Positions 34,667 to 42,922 of a stretch of DNA of 64,000 bases are shown one piece after another (positions within the stretch are counted from its first letter, which is position 1; each line of letters begins with the position of its first letter). The notes beneath the pieces are model-generated. The model did not search any database. It saw nothing but the letters and a program-made list of their open reading frames with translations, and was not told the DNA's origin. The stretch lies in contig CALSPD010000013.1 of NCBI GenBank assembly GCA_943788145.1, positions 124,001 through 188,000 on the forward strand. Direction: 5' to 3'. The stretch is from an uncultured Flavobacteriales bacterium (GTDB lineage Bacteria > Bacteroidota > Bacteroidia > Flavobacteriales_G > Salibacteraceae). A program made the translations under genes and the position numbers.

Positions 34667-35527
34667 ATGCGATCGCTTCATGCGTTGATATACTCCAATG
34701 TGTTTGTCGCATTGGTGCTTACATCTCTAACCACATCTTCCTATTTCTTGATTCCCAACATTGCGTTTAACTGGGTGGTCCCAGCAAGTGTTTTTCTTGG
34801 TTCGTTCACGCTATACAATTTTCATCGATTGTATAAAATTGACTTCATTCCAAAACTGCAACGAGGTGAACGGCATATTTGGATGCAGAATCATGGAGGA
34901 GCGATTAAAATAGGCATGGGATTGGCCGTTTTTTTCGCGATGCTATTGTTGCCAAATTATAATGCCGACAATATCGTATGGTTGGTGCCAGCTGCCATTA
35001 TTTCTGTAGGTTATACTATTCCGTTTATTCCAACCGAAAACAAATGGTGGCGGTTGAGGGATATTCCGCTTGCGAAACCTTTTATTATTGCGCTGGTAGT
35101 AACATACTTGACATTGGCCTTCCCGGTGTTTGTCGAAAGTCAAATTCAAGACATACTTAAGCCAGACTTTTTGACTTTGTTTTTAGAACGAGCAGTGTTT
35201 ATTCTAGCTGTCACAATCCCTTTTGAAATGAGAGATGTTTTTACCGATAAGGATGCTGGTTTAGAAACACTAGCAACCTATTTGGGTTTTGAAAACGCCA
35301 AAAAGGCTTCATTCTTGATCTCGACACTCTGGTTTTGCCTTTGGGCTTGGCGCTATTCCATAAGCATGAATTTTCGAGCTCTTGGTCTCGGACTGATCTG
35401 TTTTGTCATTCTATTATTGGCCGCTAAGTCGCTGCGCGCAAATCGATCCGAGATTTATTTTGTTTTGCTATTCGAAGGGCTTATCATTCTTTATGCTGCT
35501 TTGGTTATGGCCACAGGTTTACTTTAA
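34667..35527 (+). CDS. UbiA-like polytopic membrane protein
   Basis: A protein of about 286 residues with roughly eight or nine TM segments. The ORF extends to 34643, but the ATG at 34667 (MRSLHALIYSNVF) avoids a 23-bp overlap. The fold looks like UbiA prenyltransferases. The second Asp-rich motif is present as MRDVFTDKDAGLETLATYLG (about residue 190). The first motif, normally NDxxDxxxD, is replaced by TLYNFHRLYKID, lacking most acidic residues. Substrate unknown, and prenyltransferase activity is doubtful without the first motif. It ends in a 9-bp convergent overlap with the methyltransferase gene. Confidence 0.72.
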   Translation: MRSLHALIYSNVFVALVLTSLTTSSYFLIPNIAFNWVVPASVFLGSFTLYNFHRLYKIDFIPKLQRGERHIWMQNHGGAIKIGMGLAVFFAMLLLPNYNADNIVWLVPAAIISVGYTIPFIPTENKWWRLRDIPLAKPFIIALVVTYLTLAFPVFVESQIQDILKPDFLTLFLERAVFILAVTIPFEMRDVFTDKDAGLETLATYLGFENAKKASFLISTLWFCLWAWRYSISMNFRALGLGLICFVILLLAAKSLRANRSEIYFVLLFEGLIILYAALVMATGLL

Positions 35528-36190
35528 ACCAAATTGATTTTGCGCCCACAAACTTCCTTGAATCCAGCCATTTTTTATTGAATTATTTCGAATCAAAGTC
35601 CAGCCTCTTTTTTGCATGATAGAAAAAATATGCGGAAGCTCTTTGGCTTCAATTCCTGTGAACAATCTGAAAAAGAAATAAAGGATGGCAATAAAGAACT
35701 TTTGAAAAAGGGAAGGAGCGAACCCAGCGATTGGTTCTCGATTAAAATCGATGATCAAAACTTGAGAATTTTCTGTCAGATGAGGGTTTAGATTCCCGAA
35801 TAATTGATTGATACTCGATTCATGAAAGCAGTCCAAAACGAAGGGAAAAATGACAATATCTATGGAGTTGTTACCGAGTTCCGTTTCTACGTTCTGAATG
35901 AACGAAACCCGAGTTTCATCATCTTGAGAGATGCGCTTTTTAGCCGCCTCAATCATCTTTGGAGACAATTCACAATAGATGTAATGGTTGGCAAGTTCTC
36001 TGTCAAAAGCATCAACAAGTACTTGACCTGATCCGCCACCCACAATTAGGCAGTGTTCTGCAGGGTTTAAGAGAAGGAGAGAAGTTTTGGTGAAATCGCT
36101 GATCGAATTTCCAAAAACGAGTTTAACACAAGCGTCATAAACGGATGACAATCGGTCAAAACCATGCGATACGCGAGGATCAGCCAGCAT
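35519..36190 (-). CDS. Class I SAM-dependent methyltransferase
   Basis: A protein of about 223 residues starting at Met7 of the track ORF (MLADPRVSHGFDRLSSVYD); the track start 36208 is also possible. The SAM-binding motif I is HCLIVGGGSGQVL (about 45-57), the acidic residue ending strand 2 lies in YIYCELSPKMIEAAKKR, and motif IV-like IDIVIFPFVLDCF follows. Two hydrophobic stretches near the C-terminus (FFIAILYFFFRLF) suggest membrane association, consistent with a lipid or quinone substrate, but the substrate is not identifiable. It overlaps the end of hemL by 11 bp or more, so it is translated from the same message. Confidence 0.8.
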   Translation of the reverse strand: MLADPRVSHGFDRLSSVYDACVKLVFGNSISDFTKTSLLLLNPAEHCLIVGGGSGQVLVDAFDRELANHYIYCELSPKMIEAAKKRISQDDETRVSFIQNVETELGNNSIDIVIFPFVLDCFHESSINQLFGNLNPHLTENSQVLIIDFNREPIAGFAPSLFQKFFIAILYFFFRLFTGIEAKELPHIFSIMQKRGWTLIRNNSIKNGWIQGSLWAQNQFGLK

Positions 36191-37475
36191 AAGTTGTGTC
36201 GAGGGCACTTTTAATCGCTTCCGCAGCGATGTTTAGGTCTTCGGCACTATGCGCTTGGGATACAAAACCAACTTCATAGCTTGACGGGCCTATGTAAATT
36301 CCTTGATTTAAAAGTTCATCAAAGAATACTCGAAATAGTTCGGACGACTTCGGATTGACTTCATCTGAGCTCTGAACTCTATTCTTATTGCTAAAAGACA
36401 ACCAGAAAATTGAACCAACATGAAACATGTGAAAGGGATAGCCTTTCACATCAACATAGTCCTGAACTATGCGAACAAATCTGGCAGTTTTCTCCTCAAG
36501 TTCTTGATAGAAATTTGGTTTTAAGCATTCTTCCAATTGGGCGATCCCTGCGGCCATTGCAACAGGGTTACCGCTCAATGTTCCGGCTTGATAAACAGGG
36601 CCATCGGGAGAGACACAGTCCATGATTTCAGAAGAAGCGCCATAAGCGCCAACCGGAAATCCTCCGCCAATTATTTTTCCGAAAGACATTATGTCGGGCT
36701 TAATTCCATACAATCCACTCGCCCCCTCAAATCCAACTCGAAAGCCAGAAATGACTTCGTCAAAAAACAATAGGCTTCCATATCGTGTACAAATTACCCT
36801 TAAAAACAATAAGAATTCTTTGTCTTGGAGCAGCAAGCCATTGTTGGCAGGAATAGGTTCGATTACAATGCATGCAATGTTTTGACCTTCTTTTTCAAAA
36901 AGCGCCTCCACTGCAGCCTTATCATTGAGCGGTAACACCAAAGTTTCGCCAATATATGCTTCTGGAATACCTGCTGAAGTGCTCGTTCCCAGCGTAGCTA
37001 AGCCTGATCCGGCCTTCACCATAAGGCTGTCAACATGGCCGTGGTAGCAGCCCTCAAATTTTAACACCTTATTTCGCTTGGTAAAACCGCGTGCAAGTCG
37101 AATGGCACTCATGACTGCTTCCGTGCCTGAATTTACAAATCGCACTTTTTCAAGATGTCGGTGATTATCAACGATCAATTGCGCCAGTTTGGTTTCATAA
37201 CGTGATGGGGCGCCAAAAGAAGTTCCATTCTTCATAACCTCAGAAACTTTGTTTAGTACACCGTCATGCGCATGACCTAAAATCAATGGACCCCACGAGC
37301 CGCAGAAATCGATGTATTCGTTTTCATCTTCGTCCCAAGTGTGGCTTCCCTTTCCTTTTTTGAAAAAAATTGGGGATCCATTAACCGATCTAAAAGCCCT
37401 AACGGGAGAGTTGACGCCTCCGGGTAAATACACTTTGGCTTCTTCATACAACTTATTCGATTGCGATCGCTCCAT
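36180..37475 (-). CDS. hemL: Glutamate-1-semialdehyde 2,1-aminomutase
   Basis: A 431-residue PLP enzyme converting glutamate-1-semialdehyde to 5-aminolevulinate in the C5 heme pathway. Family features are the N-terminal LPGGVNSPVRAFRSV, GSWGPLILGHAH, the PLP phosphate-binding VNSGTEAVMSAIRLAR, the cofactor Asp in LLFFDEVISGFRVG and the Schiff-base lysine in MSFGKIIGGGFPVGAYG (about residue 268). Length is typical. An SD-like AAGGAG precedes the start, and a TATCTTCG element lies further up. It is followed by the overlapping methyltransferase gene. hemW and ctaB elsewhere in the window use the same pathway's product. Confidence 0.96.
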   Translation of the reverse strand: MERSQSNKLYEEAKVYLPGGVNSPVRAFRSVNGSPIFFKKGKGSHTWDEDENEYIDFCGSWGPLILGHAHDGVLNKVSEVMKNGTSFGAPSRYETKLAQLIVDNHRHLEKVRFVNSGTEAVMSAIRLARGFTKRNKVLKFEGCYHGHVDSLMVKAGSGLATLGTSTSAGIPEAYIGETLVLPLNDKAAVEALFEKEGQNIACIVIEPIPANNGLLLQDKEFLLFLRVICTRYGSLLFFDEVISGFRVGFEGASGLYGIKPDIMSFGKIIGGGFPVGAYGASSEIMDCVSPDGPVYQAGTLSGNPVAMAAGIAQLEECLKPNFYQELEEKTARFVRIVQDYVDVKGYPFHMFHVGSIFWLSFSNKNRVQSSDEVNPKSSELFRVFFDELLNQGIYIGPSSYEVGFVSQAHSAEDLNIAAEAIKSALDTTYAG

Positions 37476-37516
37476 TTCTCCTTGATTTTGGGCGCGAAGA
37501 TAGCCGGCTTACTTCG

Positions 37517-37921
37517 TTAATTCAAGTTTGGGTCGAGGGGTTTGTTTAGTGCATTAAGCCACTCTAATCGCTGAAGAGAATAGGAAGATTGTATCGAATT
37601 GGTTTGGTGAATTAAGCGGACAACGAGCGATCTAATTTCATCGCTAGGATATTCACGGTAGGTTGTAACGAGCAATTCAATTAACCCATCTCTGTTGTCA
37701 TTGCTGAACGGAGTCTTTTCTAACAATACCCGAAGTTCAAGATCTGTACATTGAGTCATCTGCTGAATCGATAAACCCAACTCATTTTGTAAGAATCCAT
37801 TTATGGTGTCCACAGAGTTTGATGGTACAGGACCTCTTCCGTTCAGCCCACGAGCCAGTATTTGAGCTATTGCTTGGCTAAATCGCTCAATCTGTTTAAT
37901 TAAATGGTCTTCATAGGGCAT
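37517..37921 (-). CDS. Conserved hypothetical protein
   Basis: A 134-residue, mostly helical, soluble protein without signal peptide or TM segment (MPYEDHLIKQIERFSQAIAQILARGL). I recognise no named domain. It begins 3 bp after the DinB-like gene stop, so the two are probably co-transcribed and translationally coupled. It ends 41 bp before hemL. Confidence 0.65.
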   Translation of the reverse strand: MPYEDHLIKQIERFSQAIAQILARGLNGRGPVPSNSVDTINGFLQNELGLSIQQMTQCTDLELRVLLEKTPFSNDNRDGLIELLVTTYREYPSDEIRSLVVRLIHQTNSIQSSYSLQRLEWLNALNKPLDPNLN

Positions 37922-37924
37922 GTC

Positions 37925-38389
37925 TCAAGAATCGAGAAGCCTTCGGTGGTAATTGATCTGACCCAAATGATAATTTAAATGCCCTAAAAGATGGATCAAA
38001 AAGGCAGATTTGGTCCATGGCGTGTCCATTACATTTATCGGATATGCTTCATTCAAAGAGGCGTTGTTAAGTGATGGAAAGATGTGGTCCAATTCAACTT
38101 TTGTAAGTTCAATTTGGCTGATGATTTTTGATCTAGCAATGTGTTTATCATTGAATTCAGCATCTCTTTCCCTTTTATATCCGGTGCCGCCTAAAACATG
38201 TCCAATGAAATGACGAAGGTTTCCAATCAAATGTAGCGTTAGGTTTCCACCTGAATTTTTGATGCCAGCGTTTAGTTTCCAAAGGTTCGATTCCTCTTGA
38301 TAACTTTCAATTTCTTTGATCAATCGGTCTAATTCTCGTTGAAATTGAGCGTTAATAGCCTCGGTTAGCGAATTGTTAGATTCTCCCAT
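37925..38389 (-). CDS. DinB-like four-helix protein (DUF1572 type)
   Basis: A 154-residue four-helix-bundle protein. LHLIGNLRHFIGHVLGG (about 53-69) and HLLGHLNYHLGQINYHRRLL (about 133-152) carry the spaced histidines typical of the DinB/YfiT metal-binding superfamily, DUF1572 subgroup. Members are putative metal-dependent thiol transferases or hydrolases; the substrate is unknown. Its start overlaps the end of the CHU_C-like lipoprotein gene by 14 bp, and a downstream gene follows after 3 bp. A second, more distant member of this superfamily lies at 42923-43459. Confidence 0.82.
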   Translation of the reverse strand: MGESNNSLTEAINAQFQRELDRLIKEIESYQEESNLWKLNAGIKNSGGNLTLHLIGNLRHFIGHVLGGTGYKRERDAEFNDKHIARSKIISQIELTKVELDHIFPSLNNASLNEAYPINVMDTPWTKSAFLIHLLGHLNYHLGQINYHRRLLDS

Positions 38390-38909
38390 TTTTTGGACAC
38401 TCAGAAGTTTTGTAAATCGGGCCCTCTAATGAGTCAAGCATATCAATGGTCACGCAATCGCAAATTTTGTCTCGTTCCATTTCTGGCAGCTGATCTCCAA
38501 CCGTTCCTAATCGCATGACACATACATCACCTTCCACAATGAAGATGTCGTCCATGTCTGAAACAAAGTTCATGGTGTATTTGTACTGCCCATCGCGTTC
38601 CGATCCTCCGTCCCAAAATGCATCGGTGTGAGAAGTGGATTCATATACGGTAGAAAGCCCCTTTTTTACTACTAGTTTTTTTAGGGTCCAACCGCTGCCA
38701 ATTGGGTAGAATTGGTCGTTTTTTCCATCCTTGTTGGGTGTAAAAGCCTGAGGAATAAATAAAGTGTAGTCCTCAGATATTTTAAAATGCTGGGTTATGA
38801 TTTCGTATTCAGACTCACAACAACGTTGCTGAACGTCCCATCGGGCGCATGAAGTGGTTGTCACCAAAAGCATCGCGAATCCCCCAATCCATCGAAGAGC
38901 TTTATTCAT
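38376..38909 (-). CDS. Small lipoprotein with a gliding-motility-associated (CHU_C-like) domain
   Basis: A 177-residue lipoprotein; the signal peptide ends VTTTSC (Cys at about 21). After a short Cys-containing segment comes FIPQAFTPNKDGKNDQFYPIG (about 52-72), the start signature of the CHU_C/T9SS type B C-terminal domain, continuing to FWDGGSERDGQYKYTMNF. A further 50 residues with three Cys follow. In typical proteins this domain is the last 80-90 residues of very large secreted proteins; here it is nearly the whole mature protein and is lipid-anchored. TATCTTTG lies 17 nt upstream of the ATG. Function unknown. Confidence 0.8.
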   Translation of the reverse strand: MNKALRWIGGFAMLLVTTTSCARWDVQQRCCESEYEIITQHFKISEDYTLFIPQAFTPNKDGKNDQFYPIGSGWTLKKLVVKKGLSTVYESTSHTDAFWDGGSERDGQYKYTMNFVSDMDDIFIVEGDVCVMRLGTVGDQLPEMERDKICDCVTIDMLDSLEGPIYKTSECPKNGRI

Positions 38910-38926
38910 TTTAATAAATTAAAGGT

Positions 38927-38934
38927 CAAAGATA
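38927..38934 (-). promoter_or_regulatory. Candidate -7 element upstream of the CHU_C-like lipoprotein
   Basis: Minus strand TATCTTTG, a full match to TAnnTTTG, 17 nt before the ATG at 38909. No clear -33 element. It would drive the lipoprotein-DinB-hypothetical string. Confidence 0.4.
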
Positions 38935-38954
38935 ATGCGAAGTTCGAATTGAAG

Positions 38955-39911
38955 TTAGGTTGTTGGTTTTAAGGAAAATCCTGACCAAAACCCCGCTAAA
39001 GTCAAACCCGAAACAATGTGCCACACTCCCCACCAGGCAGCAATGAAAGCCATGCCTCCAATGGCCATATCTTGAGGAAAAATCATAGGATTAAAAAGCA
39101 AGGCTAAGGCTAATCCTGAGTTTTGTATCCCTGTTTCAATTGCGATGGTTTTGCTGTCATTTTTAGATAGTTTGAATGCCCTTCCCGTAAAATAACCCAT
39201 GGTTAAGGCAAGCGCATTATGCACCAATACAATCAAAAAGATGTATTGAATGTATTTCATGAAGAGGTCAATATTCGAAGCGAAAATGGCCACAATGAGT
39301 CCAATAAATGCGATGATTGAAAACCGCTTTATCCAGACTACAACTGCAAGAGTGAATTTTGGAAACTTCCGATTTACGAATATTCCAATAACCAACGGAA
39401 GACCGAGAATAATAACAATGGTCTGCAATACATCAACCGCATCTATTTGAAGGGAGCGCACCAAAGCACTATCGGCTCCAGTGTAAAACCTCATATATAA
39501 ATTTCCCCAGAAGGTGAAATTAAGCGGGGTTAGTAAAAGTCCTCCGATGCTCGAGAATGCGGTCAAACTAACAGAAAGGGCGACATTGCCCTTTGCCAAA
39601 CTGCTTATAAAATTGGAAATGTTGCCTCCTGGGCAAGCAGCCACCAATATCATTCCCATTCCGATGGTTGGTGTAATGACATCACCTAAGCTCAACGCTA
39701 AGCAGAAGGTGAGGAGTGGCATAAGAAGGAATTGTGAAAGGATACCCACGAATGCTGGTTTTGGATTTTTAAGCAGTTTTTTAAAATCTTCGGGCTTCAA
39801 TTCTAAGGCAATGCCGAACATGATGAAGGCTATGGTTAGGTTTAAAAACATGCGACCGCTGTCGTCAAAATTTAAACGAATAGAGTCTATTTCAATTAAG
39901 GCATCAATCAT
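38955..39911 (-). CDS. Bile acid:sodium symporter family transporter
   Basis: A 318-residue inner-membrane protein with eight to ten TM segments. Family motifs are MFGIALELKPEDFKKLLKNPKP (first region), LVAACPGGNISNFISSLAKGNVALSVSLT (about 90-118, the sodium-site crossover) and AIETGIQNSGLALALLFNP (about 245-263, second crossover). These define the BASS/SBF fold; bacterial members move organic anions or precursors with Na+. The actual substrate is unknown. It overlaps the 3' end of the upstream outer-membrane protein gene by 8 bp. Confidence 0.9.
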   Translation of the reverse strand: MIDALIEIDSIRLNFDDSGRMFLNLTIAFIMFGIALELKPEDFKKLLKNPKPAFVGILSQFLLMPLLTFCLALSLGDVITPTIGMGMILVAACPGGNISNFISSLAKGNVALSVSLTAFSSIGGLLLTPLNFTFWGNLYMRFYTGADSALVRSLQIDAVDVLQTIVIILGLPLVIGIFVNRKFPKFTLAVVVWIKRFSIIAFIGLIVAIFASNIDLFMKYIQYIFLIVLVHNALALTMGYFTGRAFKLSKNDSKTIAIETGIQNSGLALALLFNPMIFPQDMAIGGMAFIAAWWGVWHIVSGLTLAGFWSGFSLKPTT

Positions 39912-40803
39912 TTGAGGGGGTGTTAGTGGGAATTCGAAAGGTAAGTCCTGCTTTTAAAACGAAACCGTCAGAAAAGGTAGGATTAAGCGGGATTCGGTTA
40001 TTATTAAACTTTATGGCAGATAGGGCTAGTCCTAATCGATCGGGGGTGTCATAAACTCTAAAGCTTCGACCTAGTGCATATCCAGCTAAGATTTGAAAAT
40101 GAAATTTCCCTATCGCATAACTGGAATAGAGGCCAATTTCATTGTTTACTTTTTCTACATATTGTTCCTTCCCTTGGTGAATCAAGTAGCTTTTATTAAT
40201 GCCTTGAAATCGAGCCCCGAGCTTTAGGTTAGGTATTAATTGGTAAGAAACATCTGCGTTGATGGGAAGACTGCAATTAATTTCCCATCGATTTTTTAAA
40301 AGGTAAATACCTACAATTGGAACGAGCATCGGCCCAAATAAATCTGAATTTGCATAAAATCCAAATCGATAATTGAAGGTTGGTTTTGGGGCATATTTAA
40401 TGAAGGCAATTCCCCCAAATTGAAAATCTTTTTGGCTTATTTTTTTTAGATCGGAGCTTAGTTTTGGAAGCAACAAGTATGTTCCAGACCATTTGTCATT
40501 GTGCTTGATATTTACTCCCGCCTTTAGCATTAGACCATAAACACTGACGTCAGGCGATGTTGGTGAAACCGAAAAATCTGTTTTTTCAAGAAGAGCTCCA
40601 GTCAGTATGGCAACCTTTTTATTTAGCACAATAGGTACTATCGCATCGACAGCCAATTCGCTGAATTGAGCGTTTTTGGCGCTATCTGTGAATGCTTGGC
40701 TTAGACCCAGATCATAATCAATTTTCACTAAGTCCACATATTGTTGTCCGTAGCTGAAATTGACTACAATAAAGAGCGTGAACAAGAGATAGAAGGTCGG
40801 CAT
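39904..40803 (-). CDS. Putative outer-membrane beta-barrel protein
   Basis: A protein of about 299 residues. The ORF runs to 40884, but the signal peptide MPTFYLLFTLFIVVNFSYGQ begins at Met28, giving 40803. The mature part has amphipathic strands rich in Tyr, Phe and Gly (FNYRFGFYANSDLFGPMLV, SYAIGKFHFQILAGYALG) and ends AGLTFRIPTNTPSND. No named family recognised. It is divergent from the HTH regulator at 41069 (265 bp between) and overlaps the transporter gene by 8 bp, so a solute-uptake pair under that regulator is possible but inferred. Confidence 0.72.
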   Translation of the reverse strand: MPTFYLLFTLFIVVNFSYGQQYVDLVKIDYDLGLSQAFTDSAKNAQFSELAVDAIVPIVLNKKVAILTGALLEKTDFSVSPTSPDVSVYGLMLKAGVNIKHNDKWSGTYLLLPKLSSDLKKISQKDFQFGGIAFIKYAPKPTFNYRFGFYANSDLFGPMLVPIVGIYLLKNRWEINCSLPINADVSYQLIPNLKLGARFQGINKSYLIHQGKEQYVEKVNNEIGLYSSYAIGKFHFQILAGYALGRSFRVYDTPDRLGLALSAIKFNNNRIPLNPTFSDGFVLKAGLTFRIPTNTPSND

Positions 40804-41056
40804 CTTGACCAAAGATGTTTTTTTTTCGTTGCGATTTGATGCTGAGTTAATCATTATTTGGGCTTTCAGTTTTTCGTCTGCCAAACGTAACCTAGGTCAA
40901 AGTGGGCTTAAAACGACAAGATACCATTGTCACCTATTCTTTTTTGCAGATATTGCAAATCGCGATCGAAATAGACGGCCCAATGATTAAAAAATCAGGT
41001 TATGTTCATTTTGAGACTTAAAAAAGTAACCGTTAATACGATTTATTTTAATCCAA

Positions 41057-41068
41057 AGGAGAAAAGAC
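41057..41068 (+). promoter_or_regulatory. Strong Shine-Dalgarno sequence for the HTH regulator
   Basis: AAAGGAG precedes ATG at 41069 with 7 nt between (AAAGGAGAAAAGAC). Good SD sequences are uncommon in this window, where most starts have none, so this gene may be translated unusually well. Confidence 0.6.
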
Positions 41069-42097
41069 ATGAGCAATATGAGCATTCAAGCAAAGTTCTT
41101 TCAACTGGTAAAGGAGCGAATCGATCCACATCTGTCCTTTGTTGATGAATTGGCCGAACTACTTGAATTAAGCAACGATAGTGCGTATCGAAGAATACGA
41201 GGCGAGACTTCACTCACATTTGAAGAGTTAGCAAAGTTGAGCCGTCATTTTGGAGTTTCTCTTGATGCACTCATGGATTCGGATTCGAATGAATTGATTT
41301 TTCATTTTCAGCCCTTAAACGAAGAAGATTTTAATTTCTTCCATTACCTGCAATATATCGAGAGTAATGTGCGCACCATTGCTGAGGCAAAGGACAAAGA
41401 GGTGATTTATATTGCGAATGAGATTCCACTTTTCCATTTAATGCATGTGCCTGAGGTCGCTGCTTTTAAGCTATTCTTTTGGCAAAAAACCATTTTAGAT
41501 TTCTCAGGTTTTAGAAATGAAAAGTTTAAGCTGAATAAAATAATTACGAAAGTCAATGATCTTTCTCGTTCGCTTCGCGACTTGTATTGTGAAATCCCCT
41601 CGACCGAAATTTATCATTCAGAGACGATAGACACGACACTGAAACAGATTGAATACTATTTCGAAGCAGGATACTTCGAAGATAAATCTGAGTCAATCAT
41701 ATTATTAGATCGGGTGTCCGAATTAGTAGCTCACATTAAGTTGCAAGCTGAAATGGGATATAAGTTTAAGAAGTCACAACACGGTATCGTGCCTGAACAT
41801 TTGAGCTATGAAAAGGAGAATAATTTCACGGTCTATCACAACGATGTTCTTCATACAGATAACACCATTTTGGTGCGCCTTGAAGATCGGTATCTGACCT
41901 TCCTTACCAGCAACGGCATTAGCTCATTGAGCACTCAAAATGAGCGATTCTATAAGAAGTCGTATGCTGCCATCAACGTTTTGAAACGAAGAGCAACGCT
42001 CATAAGTGGAACATCGGAAAAGGAGCGTAATCGCGTTTTCGATAATTATTTCACCAAGATTGACAAGATGAAAGGTCGCTTAAAGGCCATGTTGTAA
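41069..42097 (+). CDS. Helix-turn-helix transcriptional regulator with large C-terminal domain
   Basis: A 342-residue cytoplasmic protein. Residues about 8-70 form an XRE/BetR-like HTH (FVDELAELLELSNDSAYRRIRGETSLTFEELAKLSRHFGVSLDALM). The other 270 residues are helical and charged with no recognised ligand-binding domain, a layout common in Bacteroidota regulators of unknown signal. It has a strong SD and is divergent from the outer-membrane protein/symporter pair, which it may regulate. It ends 14 bp before a convergent lipoprotein gene. Confidence 0.82.
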   Translation: MSNMSIQAKFFQLVKERIDPHLSFVDELAELLELSNDSAYRRIRGETSLTFEELAKLSRHFGVSLDALMDSDSNELIFHFQPLNEEDFNFFHYLQYIESNVRTIAEAKDKEVIYIANEIPLFHLMHVPEVAAFKLFFWQKTILDFSGFRNEKFKLNKIITKVNDLSRSLRDLYCEIPSTEIYHSETIDTTLKQIEYYFEAGYFEDKSESIILLDRVSELVAHIKLQAEMGYKFKKSQHGIVPEHLSYEKENNFTVYHNDVLHTDNTILVRLEDRYLTFLTSNGISSLSTQNERFYKKSYAAINVLKRRATLISGTSEKERNRVFDNYFTKIDKMKGRLKAML

Positions 42098-42111
42098 CTG
42101 CCTTACCACTG

Positions 42112-42912
42112 TTACCAGTTAATATCTTTAGTTAGAATCGTGAAGTTGTCTCTAAAGGGCTCGCCACGGAATCTTTGCCGAGTAAACCCAAAATCCTCTC
42201 CGAACAACGGCTCGTCCCGAACCCATCTAGATTCGGTTATCAATGAAGAATAAGTCCTGAAGTTCCCAGCTATTAAGATTAAACTTTCTCCACGGACATT
42301 CCCACGCGAGCCTTCATAACGGCTATTATCCATTCGGGTTCGATAGTTGATCGAAGTACCAGAATCAATCGGTCCTGGAAGAAGTAAAAACTCAAAGTTT
42401 CCTCGTAGCGAAGATTCTCTAGTTGAATAGTTTGGATGATTGGTGTCCATCGGAACTAAACTAACAAATAGAGAGTCGCCTTCCAAAACTTCCGTGCCAA
42501 CTGTTACCGTGAGATTCACGGAGTTGCTCAAATAGAGCTCTAAATCTAAACGTTTATTAGTCGGAAAGCACGTTGCGATCACCGTTTCATTATGCCAAAT
42601 TTGGAGGCCAGGACATTGGGAACTGCATCTTAGTTTACATCGTTTGCCTCCATTCATTTTGTTGTTTCGCGGATATTCAAACTCAAAAAAGCCGGAGGCA
42701 TCAGTTGTAGCGGACCCGTGTAAAATAAATTCGCCATCGGTCGTTATTTGAAGAAAAGTTAAGGTCTCGAAAGCTGCCCCTGAATCAGGTGTTGCCATTA
42801 GAATTCCTCGAATCTTAACTGGAGCAACGGCTTCGGGTAATTCATGAAAATCGCAGGATGTTGCCAACCAAGCAATGATCAGAGTGTAGGCGATAAAAAT
42901 CCAGCGATTCAT
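42112..42912 (-). CDS. Lipoprotein of unknown function
   Basis: A protein of about 266 residues. The track start is 42942, but MNRWIFIAYTLIIAWLATSC (Met11) is a lipoprotein signal peptide with lipobox ATSC and removes the overlap with the upstream gene. A beta-sandwich region follows (about 25-90, VKIRGILMATPDSGAAFETL...GFFEFEYPR) that looks like a carboxypeptidase-regulatory/Ig fold, with a cluster of Cys in KRCKLRCSSQC. The remainder is beta-rich without known motifs. It is the last gene of a three-gene unit with YfiT-like and glycosyltransferase genes. Confidence 0.72.
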   Translation of the reverse strand: MNRWIFIAYTLIIAWLATSCDFHELPEAVAPVKIRGILMATPDSGAAFETLTFLQITTDGEFILHGSATTDASGFFEFEYPRNNKMNGGKRCKLRCSSQCPGLQIWHNETVIATCFPTNKRLDLELYLSNSVNLTVTVGTEVLEGDSLFVSLVPMDTNHPNYSTRESSLRGNFEFLLLPGPIDSGTSINYRTRMDNSRYEGSRGNVRGESLILIAGNFRTYSSLITESRWVRDEPLFGEDFGFTRQRFRGEPFRDNFTILTKDINW

Positions 42913-42922
42913 TAAGGTAAAA

